52,493 bases of DNA from an uncultured Oscillospiraceae bacterium (GCA_947629755.1 CANREY010000003.1:1-52493); one strand, 5' to 3'. Positions 39,095 to 47,818 are shown, numbered from the stretch's first letter. Program-made: numbers and translations. Notes: a model not told the origin generated them from the sequence alone.

Positions 39095-39175
39095 CCGCCA
39101 CGGCGTCCAAAGCGAGCGGTTACTTCTATTAACCAATCCGGAGGAACCACCGTCTACCGGCATTCTCCCCTTGTG
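39082..39175 (-). ncRNA. Predicted antisense RNA antitoxin, ~94 nt
   Basis: Minus-strand promoter TTGACA-18-TATAAT just upstream; ends at stem GAAGTAACCGC/GCGGTTACTTC followed by T6 (39082-39087). Confidence 0.65.
39088..39126 (-). terminator. Hairpin terminating the antisense RNA; overlaps the toxin stop codon
   Basis: 11-bp perfect stem 39088-39098/39116-39126, T6 on the minus strand. Confidence 0.75.
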
Positions 39176-39181
39176 CCCCCT

Positions 39182-39211
39182 ATTATAGCACCCTCGCCCC
39201 TCCCTTGTCAA
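39182..39211 (-). promoter_or_regulatory. Consensus sigma-A promoter for the antisense RNA
   Basis: Minus strand TTGACA (39206-39211), 18 nt, TATAAT (39182-39187). Confidence 0.75.
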
Positions 39212-39270
39212 GTCATTTTAATTTGCTTTCAAGCAGCACCCCTCCGCCATACGCTGACGGAGGGGGATTT

Positions 39271-39978
39271 TCATTTGTCCATTCTTATCAATTTCTTGAC
39301 CCGCTTATACAGCGGAAGCGTGATCACCGACACGGCCACGGCTTTTATGAGATTGAAGGGCGCCACGCAAAGGGCGGCCATGGTGTAGACGGAGTTGACG
39401 CTGGCGTTTATGGCATGCGCCGCGTCGATTATGGCCTCTATGGGCATGTGATAGAGGGCGGCGAAGGCCGGTATGAGGTAGAAGGCGTTGAACAAGCTCC
39501 CGAACACCGTCATAATGAGCCCGCCGGATACAAGGGCGATAACGGCCCTCTTGAAGGTGCGCTTGGAATTATAGATTATAGCCGCCGGCAGCACCATGGA
39601 GCACCCCACGGCGAAGTTGGCAAAATCTCCCACGAAGGCCGTTGTGGTCCCCTTCAGGAGGAGCTTTATCACCACCTTCAGAAATTCACACACCACCCCC
39701 GCTGTGGGGCCCATGGAGAAGGCGCAGATGAGCACCGGTATCTCCGAAAAGTCCAGCTTGTAGAAGTTCGGCGCGATGAATACCAGAGACACCTCCAGCA
39801 GCATCAGCACCCCGGCAAGCGCCGCGAACATGCCCATGTAGGCCACGTAGCGGGCGGGCTCTAATTTCCGCCGCTCCTTCACCAAAAACCGCTCGGCCAG
39901 CCACGCCACGGCCACAAGGCCCGCGAAGATGGCCACGCACACGAGGACGAAGGACAGGTTTTCTTTCAGTGTTTGCAT
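39271..39978 (-). CDS. ribU: Riboflavin ECF transporter S component (RibU-like)
   Basis: MQTLKENLSFVLVCVAIFAGL...'LDFSEIPVLICAFSMGPTAGVVCEFLKVVIKLLLKGT'; preceded by an FMN riboswitch; start refined to 39978. Confidence 0.88.
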   Translation of the reverse strand: MQTLKENLSFVLVCVAIFAGLVAVAWLAERFLVKERRKLEPARYVAYMGMFAALAGVLMLLEVSLVFIAPNFYKLDFSEIPVLICAFSMGPTAGVVCEFLKVVIKLLLKGTTTAFVGDFANFAVGCSMVLPAAIIYNSKRTFKRAVIALVSGGLIMTVFGSLFNAFYLIPAFAALYHMPIEAIIDAAHAINASVNSVYTMAALCVAPFNLIKAVAVSVITLPLYKRVKKLIRMDK

Positions 39979-39995
39979 AGATAAGACCCCTTTAC

Positions 39996-40029
39996 ATGAA
40001 AAATGCGCCTGAACGGACCGTTCAGGCGC
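39996..40029 (-). terminator. Riboswitch-controlled intrinsic terminator
   Basis: Minus strand GCGCCTGAACGG-T-CCGTTCAGGCGC followed by ATTTTTCATG. Confidence 0.8.
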
Positions 40030-40055
40030 GTTACGCGCAAGGGGAGTGTAGCAAT

Positions 40056-40166
40056 CGTACATCTTCTCTCATCCAGACTTTACTGTCGGTACCGGAATCA
40101 CACCGGTTCAGCTAAACGCTCGCGGACTTTCACCGCCGGTCGGGAATCTCACCCTGCCCTGAAGAC
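40056..40166 (-). ncRNA. FMN riboswitch (RFN element)
   Basis: Minus strand 'CTTCAGGGCAGGGTGAGATTCCCGACCGGCGGTGAAAGTCCGCGAGC...GAACCGGTGTGATTCCGGTACCGACAGTAAAGTCTGGATGAGAGAAGAT' matches the RFN consensus. Confidence 0.95.
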
Positions 40167-40287
40167 TTTCCGTTCAAGTTATAGTGCCATTATACGCCGG
40201 CGGCATTTGATTTGCAATACATATCAGCAATTTATTTTTCACCTTTACGTGAAATGACCAATTTCATCATTTGACCTGTGTATCATT

Positions 40288-42606
40288 ATGGTAAACCATT
40301 CAGGTTATATTGCACGCAAAGGGGAGTTTGATTTGAAAGAGAACGTAAAGGACGCACCGTCAAAGCTTGACCGGGTGAAGTTAGCTGAGTACGCCGCGAG
40401 GTTCACCATGTCGGCCATGCTGGGGAGCGTCAGGATATTCGGGAGCTTCTCTCCCTTCGGGCCGGCGTTTCTTGGCGCCGCTCCCAAGGGGGCGGCGGGA
40501 GCGGTGACGCTGGCCGGGGCGCTCATTGGCGCTCTTGTCTCCGGCGGTGTCGCCACAAGCGTCAAATACATAGCCGCCGCTATACTTATCTGGTCCACTA
40601 TACACTTTTTCGCCGACTCCTGCCCGGACTGGTTCCCCATGGCGGTCGTATTCGGCGTGATGGCCGTGGTCGGCGCCGTATTCGCCTGGGACACGGGTTG
40701 GGAGCTTCGGGCCACCTGCCTTTGGGTGGTGGAGACCTTTATGGCCGGGGGCTTCGTCTATTTTTACGCCTCCGCCCTCGCCCCCATCGACGGCCCCGCG
40801 CAGACCGAGGCCAGGGCCGCCCAGACGGCGAGCCTTACGATACTGGCGGCCACGCTCTTAATGTCCCTGTCCCCCTTGGAGCTTTTCGGCGTACTGTCCA
40901 TCGGCCGGTGCGCCGCGGTGGTGGCGGTGCTCTTTGTGACCTACCGTGGCAGCATGGGCATGGGCTGTGTCTGCGGCGCGGTGCTGGGGGCGGCCATGGA
41001 CCTTGCCCAGGGTGGACTTCCCTTTTTCACCATGAGCTACGCCTTTTCCGCCGTGATAGCCGGTATCTTCTCAAGGTCCGGGCGGCTCCCGTTCCTCTTA
41101 GGCTATTTTGCCGGGTCGTCCCTGTCCGTACTCTGGTACTGGGGCGGCCACCGGTGGCTGATGGCCCTCTATGAGACCTTCGCCGCCCTTGTGATCTTCG
41201 CCCTCCTGCCGGAGGAGGCCATGACGAAGGCTGCCGTATTTCTGCCCCGGTCCGTCCATGGCTACGGCTTTTTGAAGGCCCGCGAGTACACCCGTGACCG
41301 TGTGGACATGTGCGCCCAGGCATTTAAAAAGCTCTACGATACCGTCCGTGAGTCCGCCGGGGCCGCCGATAACGACAGCGTCGACGTCATATTCGACCGC
41401 GCCGCCGAGGCCGTGTGCCGCTCCTGCCCCCACTCGGCCCGGTGCTGGCAGGAGAAATACGTGGATACGGTGGACGTGATGAACGGCCTTACGCCCGTCC
41501 TCGCCTCCCGCGGGACGGCGGAGCTCTCGGACCTTCCGGAGCACTTCATAAAAAGCTGTGACCGGTCAGAGCGCCTCGTCTCCGCCATAAACGCCGAGGC
41601 CCGGACCGTCCTCACAAGGCGGCAGTACCGTGCCCGGCTCCGGGAGAGCCGCGACGCGGCCTTCGCCCAGTATGAGCACGTATCGAAGCTTCTAAGCTCC
41701 CTCTCCCGTGAACTCGGAAGCGAGATGACCGTTGAGACCGCCCTTGAGCGCAAGCTCCAGAAATATCTTCGCGGTATGGCCATAAGCTCCTCCGTGGCGG
41801 TGTTCCGCGTCCGCGGCGGGCGGCTCCGGGCGGAGATAAGCTCCAACAGCCTTGGACTATTAAAGCGCGACGAGCTGTGGCTGGACAAGCTCTCCCAAGT
41901 CCTTGGCGTGCGGCTGTGTACCGGCGACGGGGACTTAAGCTCCGGCGCGCTGGTGCTCCTTGAGGCCGAGCCGTTGGCGCTGCGCGTGGGCGAGGCCAAC
42001 GCGAAAAAATCCGGCGAGACGGTGTCCGGGGACAGAAGCATGTGCTTTCGCACCGACGAGGGTATGCTCTACGTGATTTTGTCCGACGGCATGGGCTCCG
42101 GCCCTGAGGCCGCACGTATGTCCGGCGCGGCCCTCAATATCCTTGAGCGCTTCCTCAGGGCCGGCGTCACGCCGGAGCTGGCGCTCAGTATACTCTCCGA
42201 CCTCTACCTCCTCCGGGGCGGCGACGGCCTTGAGTGCGCCACAGTGGACCTTTTGCGCGTCAACATGTTCACCGGCGAGGCCTGCCTCTATAAATGCGGC
42301 GCGGCCCCGTCCTACGTAAAGCGCGGCAAGGGCGTAAAGCGCTACGCCTCCCCCGGCGTGAACCTCCGGGGCGGGACGAAAAAGCTCGGCTCAAAGCTCA
42401 CCCTCTCCCCCGGAACCTTGGCCGTAATGGCCTCCGACGGCCTCACCGCCGGCCCCGACGACAGATGGCTTCGCGACGCGCTTGCCGAGCTCGACGCCTC
42501 CGACCCCGGCGCTCTCGCCCGTGAGCTCATCTCAAAGGCCCGTGAGCGCGTCGGCGACGAGGACGACATGACCGTCATAGCCGTCGCCTGCGAGGAGAGG
42601 GAATAA
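40288..42606 (+). CDS. spoIIE: Stage II sporulation protein E (PP2C-type phosphatase)
   Basis: N-terminal multi-TM region; C-terminal PP2C 'VILSDGMGSGPEAARMSGAALNILERFLRAG'. Exact start uncertain. Confidence 0.92.
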   Translation: MVNHSGYIARKGEFDLKENVKDAPSKLDRVKLAEYAARFTMSAMLGSVRIFGSFSPFGPAFLGAAPKGAAGAVTLAGALIGALVSGGVATSVKYIAAAILIWSTIHFFADSCPDWFPMAVVFGVMAVVGAVFAWDTGWELRATCLWVVETFMAGGFVYFYASALAPIDGPAQTEARAAQTASLTILAATLLMSLSPLELFGVLSIGRCAAVVAVLFVTYRGSMGMGCVCGAVLGAAMDLAQGGLPFFTMSYAFSAVIAGIFSRSGRLPFLLGYFAGSSLSVLWYWGGHRWLMALYETFAALVIFALLPEEAMTKAAVFLPRSVHGYGFLKAREYTRDRVDMCAQAFKKLYDTVRESAGAADNDSVDVIFDRAAEAVCRSCPHSARCWQEKYVDTVDVMNGLTPVLASRGTAELSDLPEHFIKSCDRSERLVSAINAEARTVLTRRQYRARLRESRDAAFAQYEHVSKLLSSLSRELGSEMTVETALERKLQKYLRGMAISSSVAVFRVRGGRLRAEISSNSLGLLKRDELWLDKLSQVLGVRLCTGDGDLSSGALVLLEAEPLALRVGEANAKKSGETVSGDRSMCFRTDEGMLYVILSDGMGSGPEAARMSGAALNILERFLRAGVTPELALSILSDLYLLRGGDGLECATVDLLRVNMFTGEACLYKCGAAPSYVKRGKGVKRYASPGVNLRGGTKKLGSKLTLSPGTLAVMASDGLTAGPDDRWLRDALAELDASDPGALARELISKARERVGDEDDMTVIAVACEERE

Positions 42607-42637
42607 TGCCGATATAATACAAATTTAAGATGAGACG

Positions 42638-42670
42638 CCCCCTTTTTGACAAAGGCCTTTGTCAAAAGTA
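42638..42670. repeat. Short palindrome related to the intergenic repeat family
   Basis: TTTTTGACAAAGGCCTTTGTCAAAAG, 3' of spoIIE. Confidence 0.5.
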
Positions 42671-42735
42671 AAATATGCCCTTTTCGTGTATATCCTTCCA
42701 CCGAACGGGAAAAGCTTTCATATAGAGGTGATTTG

Positions 42736-43005
42736 ATGGTAAAGGGTATATCGCGGCGTGTGGTGCTCATAAAATCGCCGGATCCGAAAATATTTGACGA
42801 GGCCATATTTCTTGTCCGTGAGGAGACCGCCAAAAAGCCGGGGGTGACCTACGAGCAGATACTTCACGAGGCCGCCGACGTGGCGGAGGCTTTTGTAAAA
42901 AACAAGTTCTCCCCCGTCCGCCGCGCCGCCCTCCCCCGCTGGGTCTGGGCCGGTATCGGCGCGCTGGCGGTGGGGCTTTTGTGGCTTGCCACCGTGATTT
43001 TCTGA
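42736..43005 (+). CDS. Small protein with one C-terminal TM, unknown function
   Basis: MVKGISRRVVLIKSPDPKIFDEAIFLVREETAKKPGVTYEQILHEAADVAEAFV...; SD AGAGGTG; tail-anchored. Confidence 0.75.
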   Translation: MVKGISRRVVLIKSPDPKIFDEAIFLVREETAKKPGVTYEQILHEAADVAEAFVKNKFSPVRRAALPRWVWAGIGALAVGLLWLATVIF

Positions 43006-43142
43006 CAAAAAATATCGGTTGGGGGTGGTATTCCACCCCCAACCTCTTGTAATCCGGGGAAAAAGCTGATACAATATATATTAAGGGCTGTATGGCCCGT
43101 GATGACAGACGTGAGAGTTTTTTACATACATAAGGTGAAGCT

Positions 43143-44249
43143 ATGAAAAAAATACTTTTAGTCTTCGGCACCCGCCCGGAGGCAATAAAGATGTGCCCGC
43201 TGGTAAATGAGCTCAAGTCCCGCCACGGCGTGGAGACCTTAGTGTGCGTCACCGGCCAGCACCGGGAGATGCTCCGGCAGGTGCTGGACGCCTTCGGTGT
43301 GGAGCCGGACTACGATCTGGAGGTCATGAGCCCCGGCCAGACGCTTTTTGACGTGACGGGCCGGGTCCTCACCGGCATGAAAAAGGTGCTGGAGGAGGTA
43401 AGACCCGACGTGGTGCTGGTCCACGGCGACACAACCACCACCTTCGCCTCGGCTCTGGCCTGCTTTTACCTCAATATCCCCGTGGGCCACGTGGAGGCCG
43501 GTCTTCGGACCTACAACGTCCGCGCCCCCTACCCGGAGGAATTTAACCGCCAGGCCGTGGGCTCCATAGCCGACTACAACTTCGCCCCCACCGCCCTGGC
43601 CCGCGACAACCTCCTCCGTGAGGGCAAGCTGCCCCAGTCCATCTACGTAACCGGCAACACGGCCATCGACGCCCTCGGCACCACGGTGGTCAGCGACTTT
43701 GAGCACCCGGAGCTCAGCTGGGCCCAAGGCTCCCGGCTCGTTATCCTCACCGCCCACCGGAGGGAGAATTGGGGCGAGCCCCTTCACCACATCTTCCGGG
43801 CCGTCCGGCGGGTGGTGGAGGAGTTTCCCGACGTGAAGGTCCTCTACCCTATCCACCTAAACCCCCTCGTCCGTCAGGCCGCCGAGGAGGAGCTGGCCGG
43901 TTGCGACAGGGTCCGGATAATCGAGCCGCTGGACGTGATAGCATTTCACAACTTCCTGGCCCGCTCCTACATGATACTCACCGACTCCGGCGGCATACAG
44001 GAGGAGGCCCCCAGCCTCGGAAAGCCGGTTTTGGTCCTCCGTGACGTGACGGAGCGCCCTGAGGGCGTGAAGGCCGGCACCCTTCGGGTAATCGGCACCC
44101 GCGAGGACGTCATCTACGACGAATTTCGTACCCTCCTCACCGACGAGAAGCGCTACAACGACATGTCCCGCGCCCAGAACCCCTACGGCGACGGCCTGGC
44201 CTCCCACCGGATAGCCGATATTCTCACCAAGGGCCGCACCACCGTGTGA
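43143..44249 (+). CDS. wecB: UDP-N-acetylglucosamine 2-epimerase (non-hydrolysing)
   Basis: 'FGTRPEAIKMCPLV', 'HGDTTTTFASALACFYLNIPVGHVEAGLRTYN', 'LTDSGGIQEEAPSLGKPVLVLRDVTERPE'. Confidence 0.95.
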   Translation: MKKILLVFGTRPEAIKMCPLVNELKSRHGVETLVCVTGQHREMLRQVLDAFGVEPDYDLEVMSPGQTLFDVTGRVLTGMKKVLEEVRPDVVLVHGDTTTTFASALACFYLNIPVGHVEAGLRTYNVRAPYPEEFNRQAVGSIADYNFAPTALARDNLLREGKLPQSIYVTGNTAIDALGTTVVSDFEHPELSWAQGSRLVILTAHRRENWGEPLHHIFRAVRRVVEEFPDVKVLYPIHLNPLVRQAAEEELAGCDRVRIIEPLDVIAFHNFLARSYMILTDSGGIQEEAPSLGKPVLVLRDVTERPEGVKAGTLRVIGTREDVIYDEFRTLLTDEKRYNDMSRAQNPYGDGLASHRIADILTKGRTTV

Positions 44250-44267
44250 CGTAAACCTGTAAAGCAT

Positions 44268-44343
44268 AAGCCCCCTCTTAAGTCCGTTATACTCCCCCTC
44301 ACTTTGGGGGTGCATGGCGGGCTTAAGAAGGGGCCTGTTTTTT
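44268..44343 (+). terminator. Terminator after wecB
   Basis: CCCCTCTTAAG...CTTAAGAAGGGG stem followed by CCTGTTTTTTATTT; nested CCCCCTCACTTTGGGGG. Confidence 0.65.
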
Positions 44344-44353
44344 ATTTGAAAAA

Positions 44354-45340
44354 TCACCTTGGGAACATATCCACCGCCACGGGAGTATAGAAAAGCCCGG
44401 CGACCTCGTCAGGCGCGCGCGTCTTGCCCAGTATCCACATGAGCTTGGCTATGACCGACTCGGTGGTCATGTCGTAGGCCTCCATCACGCCGAGCTCCCG
44501 CTTTAAGCGGTTGCCAACGTGGTAGACCACCAGATCCGAGCCCTCGTTCTCCACCTGAGTGGTGAGGACCGCTATCTTCCCCTTTGCCCGCCACGTGCCG
44601 ATGCAGTCATAAAATCCCCCGGCCTCAGGAAGTCCCCCCACGCCGAAGCTCTCTATGACCACCGCATCGTTGCGCTCAAAAAGGAAGTCCAGCGCCTCCC
44701 GGCCGGCGCCGGGAATTAGCTTCAAAAGCGCCACCTTCGTGTCGAGCCGCGTTGAAAACTCCGGCCTTAAGGCGCACTCCTGGCGGATAAACCTCAGCAC
44801 CTCCCCGTCCCTTATGACGCCCAGCTCCGGGTAATTTATGCTGGAAAAGGCGGAGAAGCTCTTGGATCTTGTCTTCTTCGCTCTCGTGCCCAATATGACC
44901 TTGTGGTCAAATACTATTGACACCCCCGGCATATCCGACGAGGCGCACAAAAAAGCGTCCTCCAAGTTCATCATGGAGTCCGTGGAATCCACCCCGATGG
45001 GCTTCTGTGCCCCGGTGAGCACTATGGGCTTGGGGCTCCCCTTCACCATGTAGCTCAGTGCCGCCGCCGTGTAGGCCAACGTGTCCGTGCCGTGGGTTAT
45101 GACAAAGCCGTCGTAGTTTGCGTAATTCTTTTCTATGCACTTGGCTATCATGACCCAGTGCTCCGGCCTTATGTTTGTGCTGTCAAGGGCCAGAAGCTCC
45201 ACGGTGTCCACCTTATGCTCCCGGCCCACCTTCGGCGTCCGGCTCAGCAATCCCTCCGCCGAGATCCCCGGCGCCAGCCCCTCCCCCGTGTCCTCGGAGG
45301 CTATGGTCCCGCCGGTGGCTATAAGCAATATCCTTTTCAC
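44354..45340 (-). CDS. ansA: Type I asparaginase
   Basis: 'IATGGTIASEDTGEGL', 'YDGFVITHGTDTLAYTAAALSYMV', 'PIVLTGAQKPIGVDSTDS'. Confidence 0.93.
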   Translation of the reverse strand: MKRILLIATGGTIASEDTGEGLAPGISAEGLLSRTPKVGREHKVDTVELLALDSTNIRPEHWVMIAKCIEKNYANYDGFVITHGTDTLAYTAAALSYMVKGSPKPIVLTGAQKPIGVDSTDSMMNLEDAFLCASSDMPGVSIVFDHKVILGTRAKKTRSKSFSAFSSINYPELGVIRDGEVLRFIRQECALRPEFSTRLDTKVALLKLIPGAGREALDFLFERNDAVVIESFGVGGLPEAGGFYDCIGTWRAKGKIAVLTTQVENEGSDLVVYHVGNRLKRELGVMEAYDMTTESVIAKLMWILGKTRAPDEVAGLFYTPVAVDMFPR

Positions 45341-46041
45341 GTCTCTCTCCCCCTCCGCCCTTCACCGTTAAGCATCTCATCGAGGACCGGCCGGCCCACG
45401 ATATACGGCCCCCTGCACTCCTCAAGCAGAGCTTTATAAAACGCCTCCGCCGCTTTTTTCCGCGTCGCGGCAAGCTCCCTTCCCCTTTTAGTGTAAAACC
45501 CGTCGTACAGCCTCTCCATCTTGAATTTATACTCGTGGAAAAAGGAATTGACCGTGTCCCCAGCCCCGTCGGAGGGTATGCCGTCAGGGCCCATGTTATA
45601 TAATGGGTCCCCAACCTGTCCTTTGTAGTTGAGGGTCCTTGCTATCCCCATGGTCCCCACCGCGTCCAGTTTGTCCGCGTCAAAGAGGATCTTCGCCTCC
45701 GTGCTCTCCGGGGGCCTTGCCTTTCTGAAGCGGTGGGTCAGCACGCAGTCTCTGACGTGGGCAGCAAAGCCCTCCGCAAACCCGTGGCCCATCAGGAAAT
45801 CATAGGCCTTTTCCGCCCCCACCTCGGCGTGGCATACCGTTGGATTGGCAAACTGCTCACGCCTTCCCACGTCGTGTAGAAGGCAGGCGGCGACGAGCAC
45901 GTCAAGGTCCACGCCCTTTTCATATGACGCGATGTCCACGGCGTTATATAGCACCCTGTATATATGCTCCCTGTCGTGGGCCGCGTCGTCCATCTGGCTT
46001 TGCATATACTCATTTAAAAGCCCGTATGTCTCTCTCGTCAC
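45337..46041 (-). CDS. HD-domain phosphohydrolase
   Basis: 'HDREHIYRVLYNAVDIA', 'VAACLLHDVGRREQF', 'ILFDADKLDAVGTMGIART'; GTG start at 46041 with SD AGGAGG preferred. Confidence 0.88.
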   Translation of the reverse strand: MTRETYGLLNEYMQSQMDDAAHDREHIYRVLYNAVDIASYEKGVDLDVLVAACLLHDVGRREQFANPTVCHAEVGAEKAYDFLMGHGFAEGFAAHVRDCVLTHRFRKARPPESTEAKILFDADKLDAVGTMGIARTLNYKGQVGDPLYNMGPDGIPSDGAGDTVNSFFHEYKFKMERLYDGFYTKRGRELAATRKKAAEAFYKALLEECRGPYIVGRPVLDEMLNGEGRRGRET

Positions 46042-46172
46042 CCGCTGTCGCCTCCTTTTTTGCCATTGTACCAAATTTCGCTGAAAAATGGTAGTCCCGC
46101 GCAAAAAAATAATGACTTTTCCCAGCGGACGTGGTAAAGTTTAAGCATAAAAATCCGTGAGGTGACCGTAAA

Positions 46173-47276
46173 ATGGAGCTAAACGCCAAAAAAACAGCCG
46201 AAGCGATCTACGAAAAGGCCCTCGCCAGCGTAAAACGCAACGGCGACAAAATCCCCTACATCGCCGAAAACGGCGTATTTGACGACAGGACCGACGACAT
46301 CTGCTGGTGGACCAACGGCTTCTGGGCCGGTATGCTCTGGCAGCTCTGGGGCTACCGGGCCGACCCGGCCCTTATGGAGACCGCAAGGAGCATCGAGCGC
46401 AAGCTCGACAAAAATTTCCTCATGGCCTCCGGCATGGACCACGACAGCGGTTTTAAATGGCTCCTGACCTCCGGGGCCAGCCTGCGCCTCACCGGCGATT
46501 TATCCTCCAGAAACCGCCTCATTCTGGCAAGCGCCGACCTTGCGGGGCGCTTCAATCCCAACGGCCGCTTTATCCGCGCGTGGAACGACTCCGGCGACGG
46601 GTCCATGTCCGGCCTTGCCATCATCGACTGCCTCATGAATCTGCCACTCCTATACTGGGCAAGCGAGAACCTCCACGACCCCCGCTTTCGCGCCGTCGCC
46701 CACGCCCACGCCAAAACGGCCCTCCGGGCCTTTTTGCGGCCCGACGGCTCGGTAAACCACATCGTCGTATTTGACCCGGAGACCGGCGCAGTCCTCGACG
46801 CCCCCGGCGGTCAGGGCATTTCCCCAGGCTCGGCCTGGGCCCGCGGCCAGAGCTGGGCGATCTACGGCTTTACCCTCTCCTATATCCACACCGGCGATGC
46901 GGAGCTCTTGGCGGCGGCAAAAAAATGCGCCGACTACTTCATATCCAAGCTCCCGCCCTCCTTCCTCGTCCCCTCGGACTTCCTCCAGCCGCCGGAGTCG
47001 GAGCTTGAGGACGACTCCGCCGCCGCCTGCGCCGCCTGCGGCCTCATTGAGCTCAGCCGCATAACAGGCGAGGAGCGCTACCTCTCGGCGGCAAAACGCC
47101 TCCTGCTGGCCCTTTTGGAGGACCGCTGTGACATGGACCCCTCCCGTGACGGTATCCTCACCCACTGCACCGTCGCCTACCACGACCGCCGCCACAACCA
47201 CAACCTCATCTACGGCGACTACTTCCTCACCGAGGCCATACTGACCCTCTGCAACGCCTCCACCTTCCTCTGGTAA
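46173..47276 (+). CDS. Glycoside hydrolase family 88 protein (unsaturated uronyl hydrolase-like)
   Basis: 'WWTNGFWAGMLWQLW', 'MDHDSGFKWLLTSGA', 'QGISPGSAWARGQSWAIYGFTLSY'. Confidence 0.88.
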   Translation: MELNAKKTAEAIYEKALASVKRNGDKIPYIAENGVFDDRTDDICWWTNGFWAGMLWQLWGYRADPALMETARSIERKLDKNFLMASGMDHDSGFKWLLTSGASLRLTGDLSSRNRLILASADLAGRFNPNGRFIRAWNDSGDGSMSGLAIIDCLMNLPLLYWASENLHDPRFRAVAHAHAKTALRAFLRPDGSVNHIVVFDPETGAVLDAPGGQGISPGSAWARGQSWAIYGFTLSYIHTGDAELLAAAKKCADYFISKLPPSFLVPSDFLQPPESELEDDSAAACAACGLIELSRITGEERYLSAAKRLLLALLEDRCDMDPSRDGILTHCTVAYHDRRHNHNLIYGDYFLTEAILTLCNASTFLW

Positions 47277-47325
47277 CCCCTCGCCCCCAACCACCCCACC
47301 GCACTCCCAACAAAACGCAAAATAT

Positions 47326-47515
47326 GCCCCTCCCTTGGGAGGGGTGGCCGAGCGCAGCAGGCCTAAGTGGGCCGAATATCCGCCCCACAAAAAGGTTGCG
47401 CCTTTCGGCGCTTATTCCAAAGCGGGAGGGTTTAGAACCCTCCCCTACGCCATCTATGGAAAATCCCCCGTTCACCCCGTAGGGGCGGGTCCCAGACCCG
47501 CCCGCTCCCCCCGTC
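47326..47515. repeat. Cluster of GC-rich intergenic palindromes
   Basis: CCCCTCCCTTGGGAGGGG; GGGAGGGTTTAGAACCCTCCC; GTAGGGGCGGGTCCCAGACCCGCCCG. Confidence 0.5.
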
Positions 47516-47537
47516 CCGCCCGCAGGCGTCCCTCTCA

Positions 47538-47818
47538 TCAATATTTTTCGCAAGGACACGCGCCTTGCGAAAACCCCTCTTGTTTTGCGGAGTGTGCCAT
47601 GGGGCCCCCGGCGGGCTGTTGCCCGCTGGGGAGAGGAGGAGCGATGCCAGCGCCTGAGCCCGACCGCAGGGAGGGCGAGGTAAAGCGGCATCAGCGACGA
47701 CGAGGCCGTGCGCGGAGCAAAACGGCAGAAAAAAGTCACGAATAGGTCCGCAGACCTTTTCGTGACTTTTTTCGCACGTTCCCCCTTGATCACGAAGGCA
47801 AAGCCTTCGCGATCAAAA
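47538..47818. repeat. Intergenic modular palindromic repeat, copy C (full form with expanded inner domain)
   Basis: Same module order as copy A: TTTTTCGCAAGG../CCTTGCGAAAA; TTTTGC GGAGTGTGCC...GCGCGGA GCAAAA CGGCAG; GTCACGAATAGGTCCGCAGACCTTTTCGTGAC; CGCACGTTCCCCC; TTGATCACGAAGGC/GCCTTCGCGATCAA. Confidence 0.8.

Noticed and set aside
47330-47380. tRNA-like string GGGGTGGCCGAGCGCAG
   Set aside because: No anticodon arm, T-arm or acceptor complement could be found; it is part of the GC-rich palindrome cluster.
47227-47793. 188-aa minus-strand ORF overlapping GH88 end and repeat copy C
   Set aside because: Translation follows repeat palindromes, with no domain and no SD; the repeat explanation is better.
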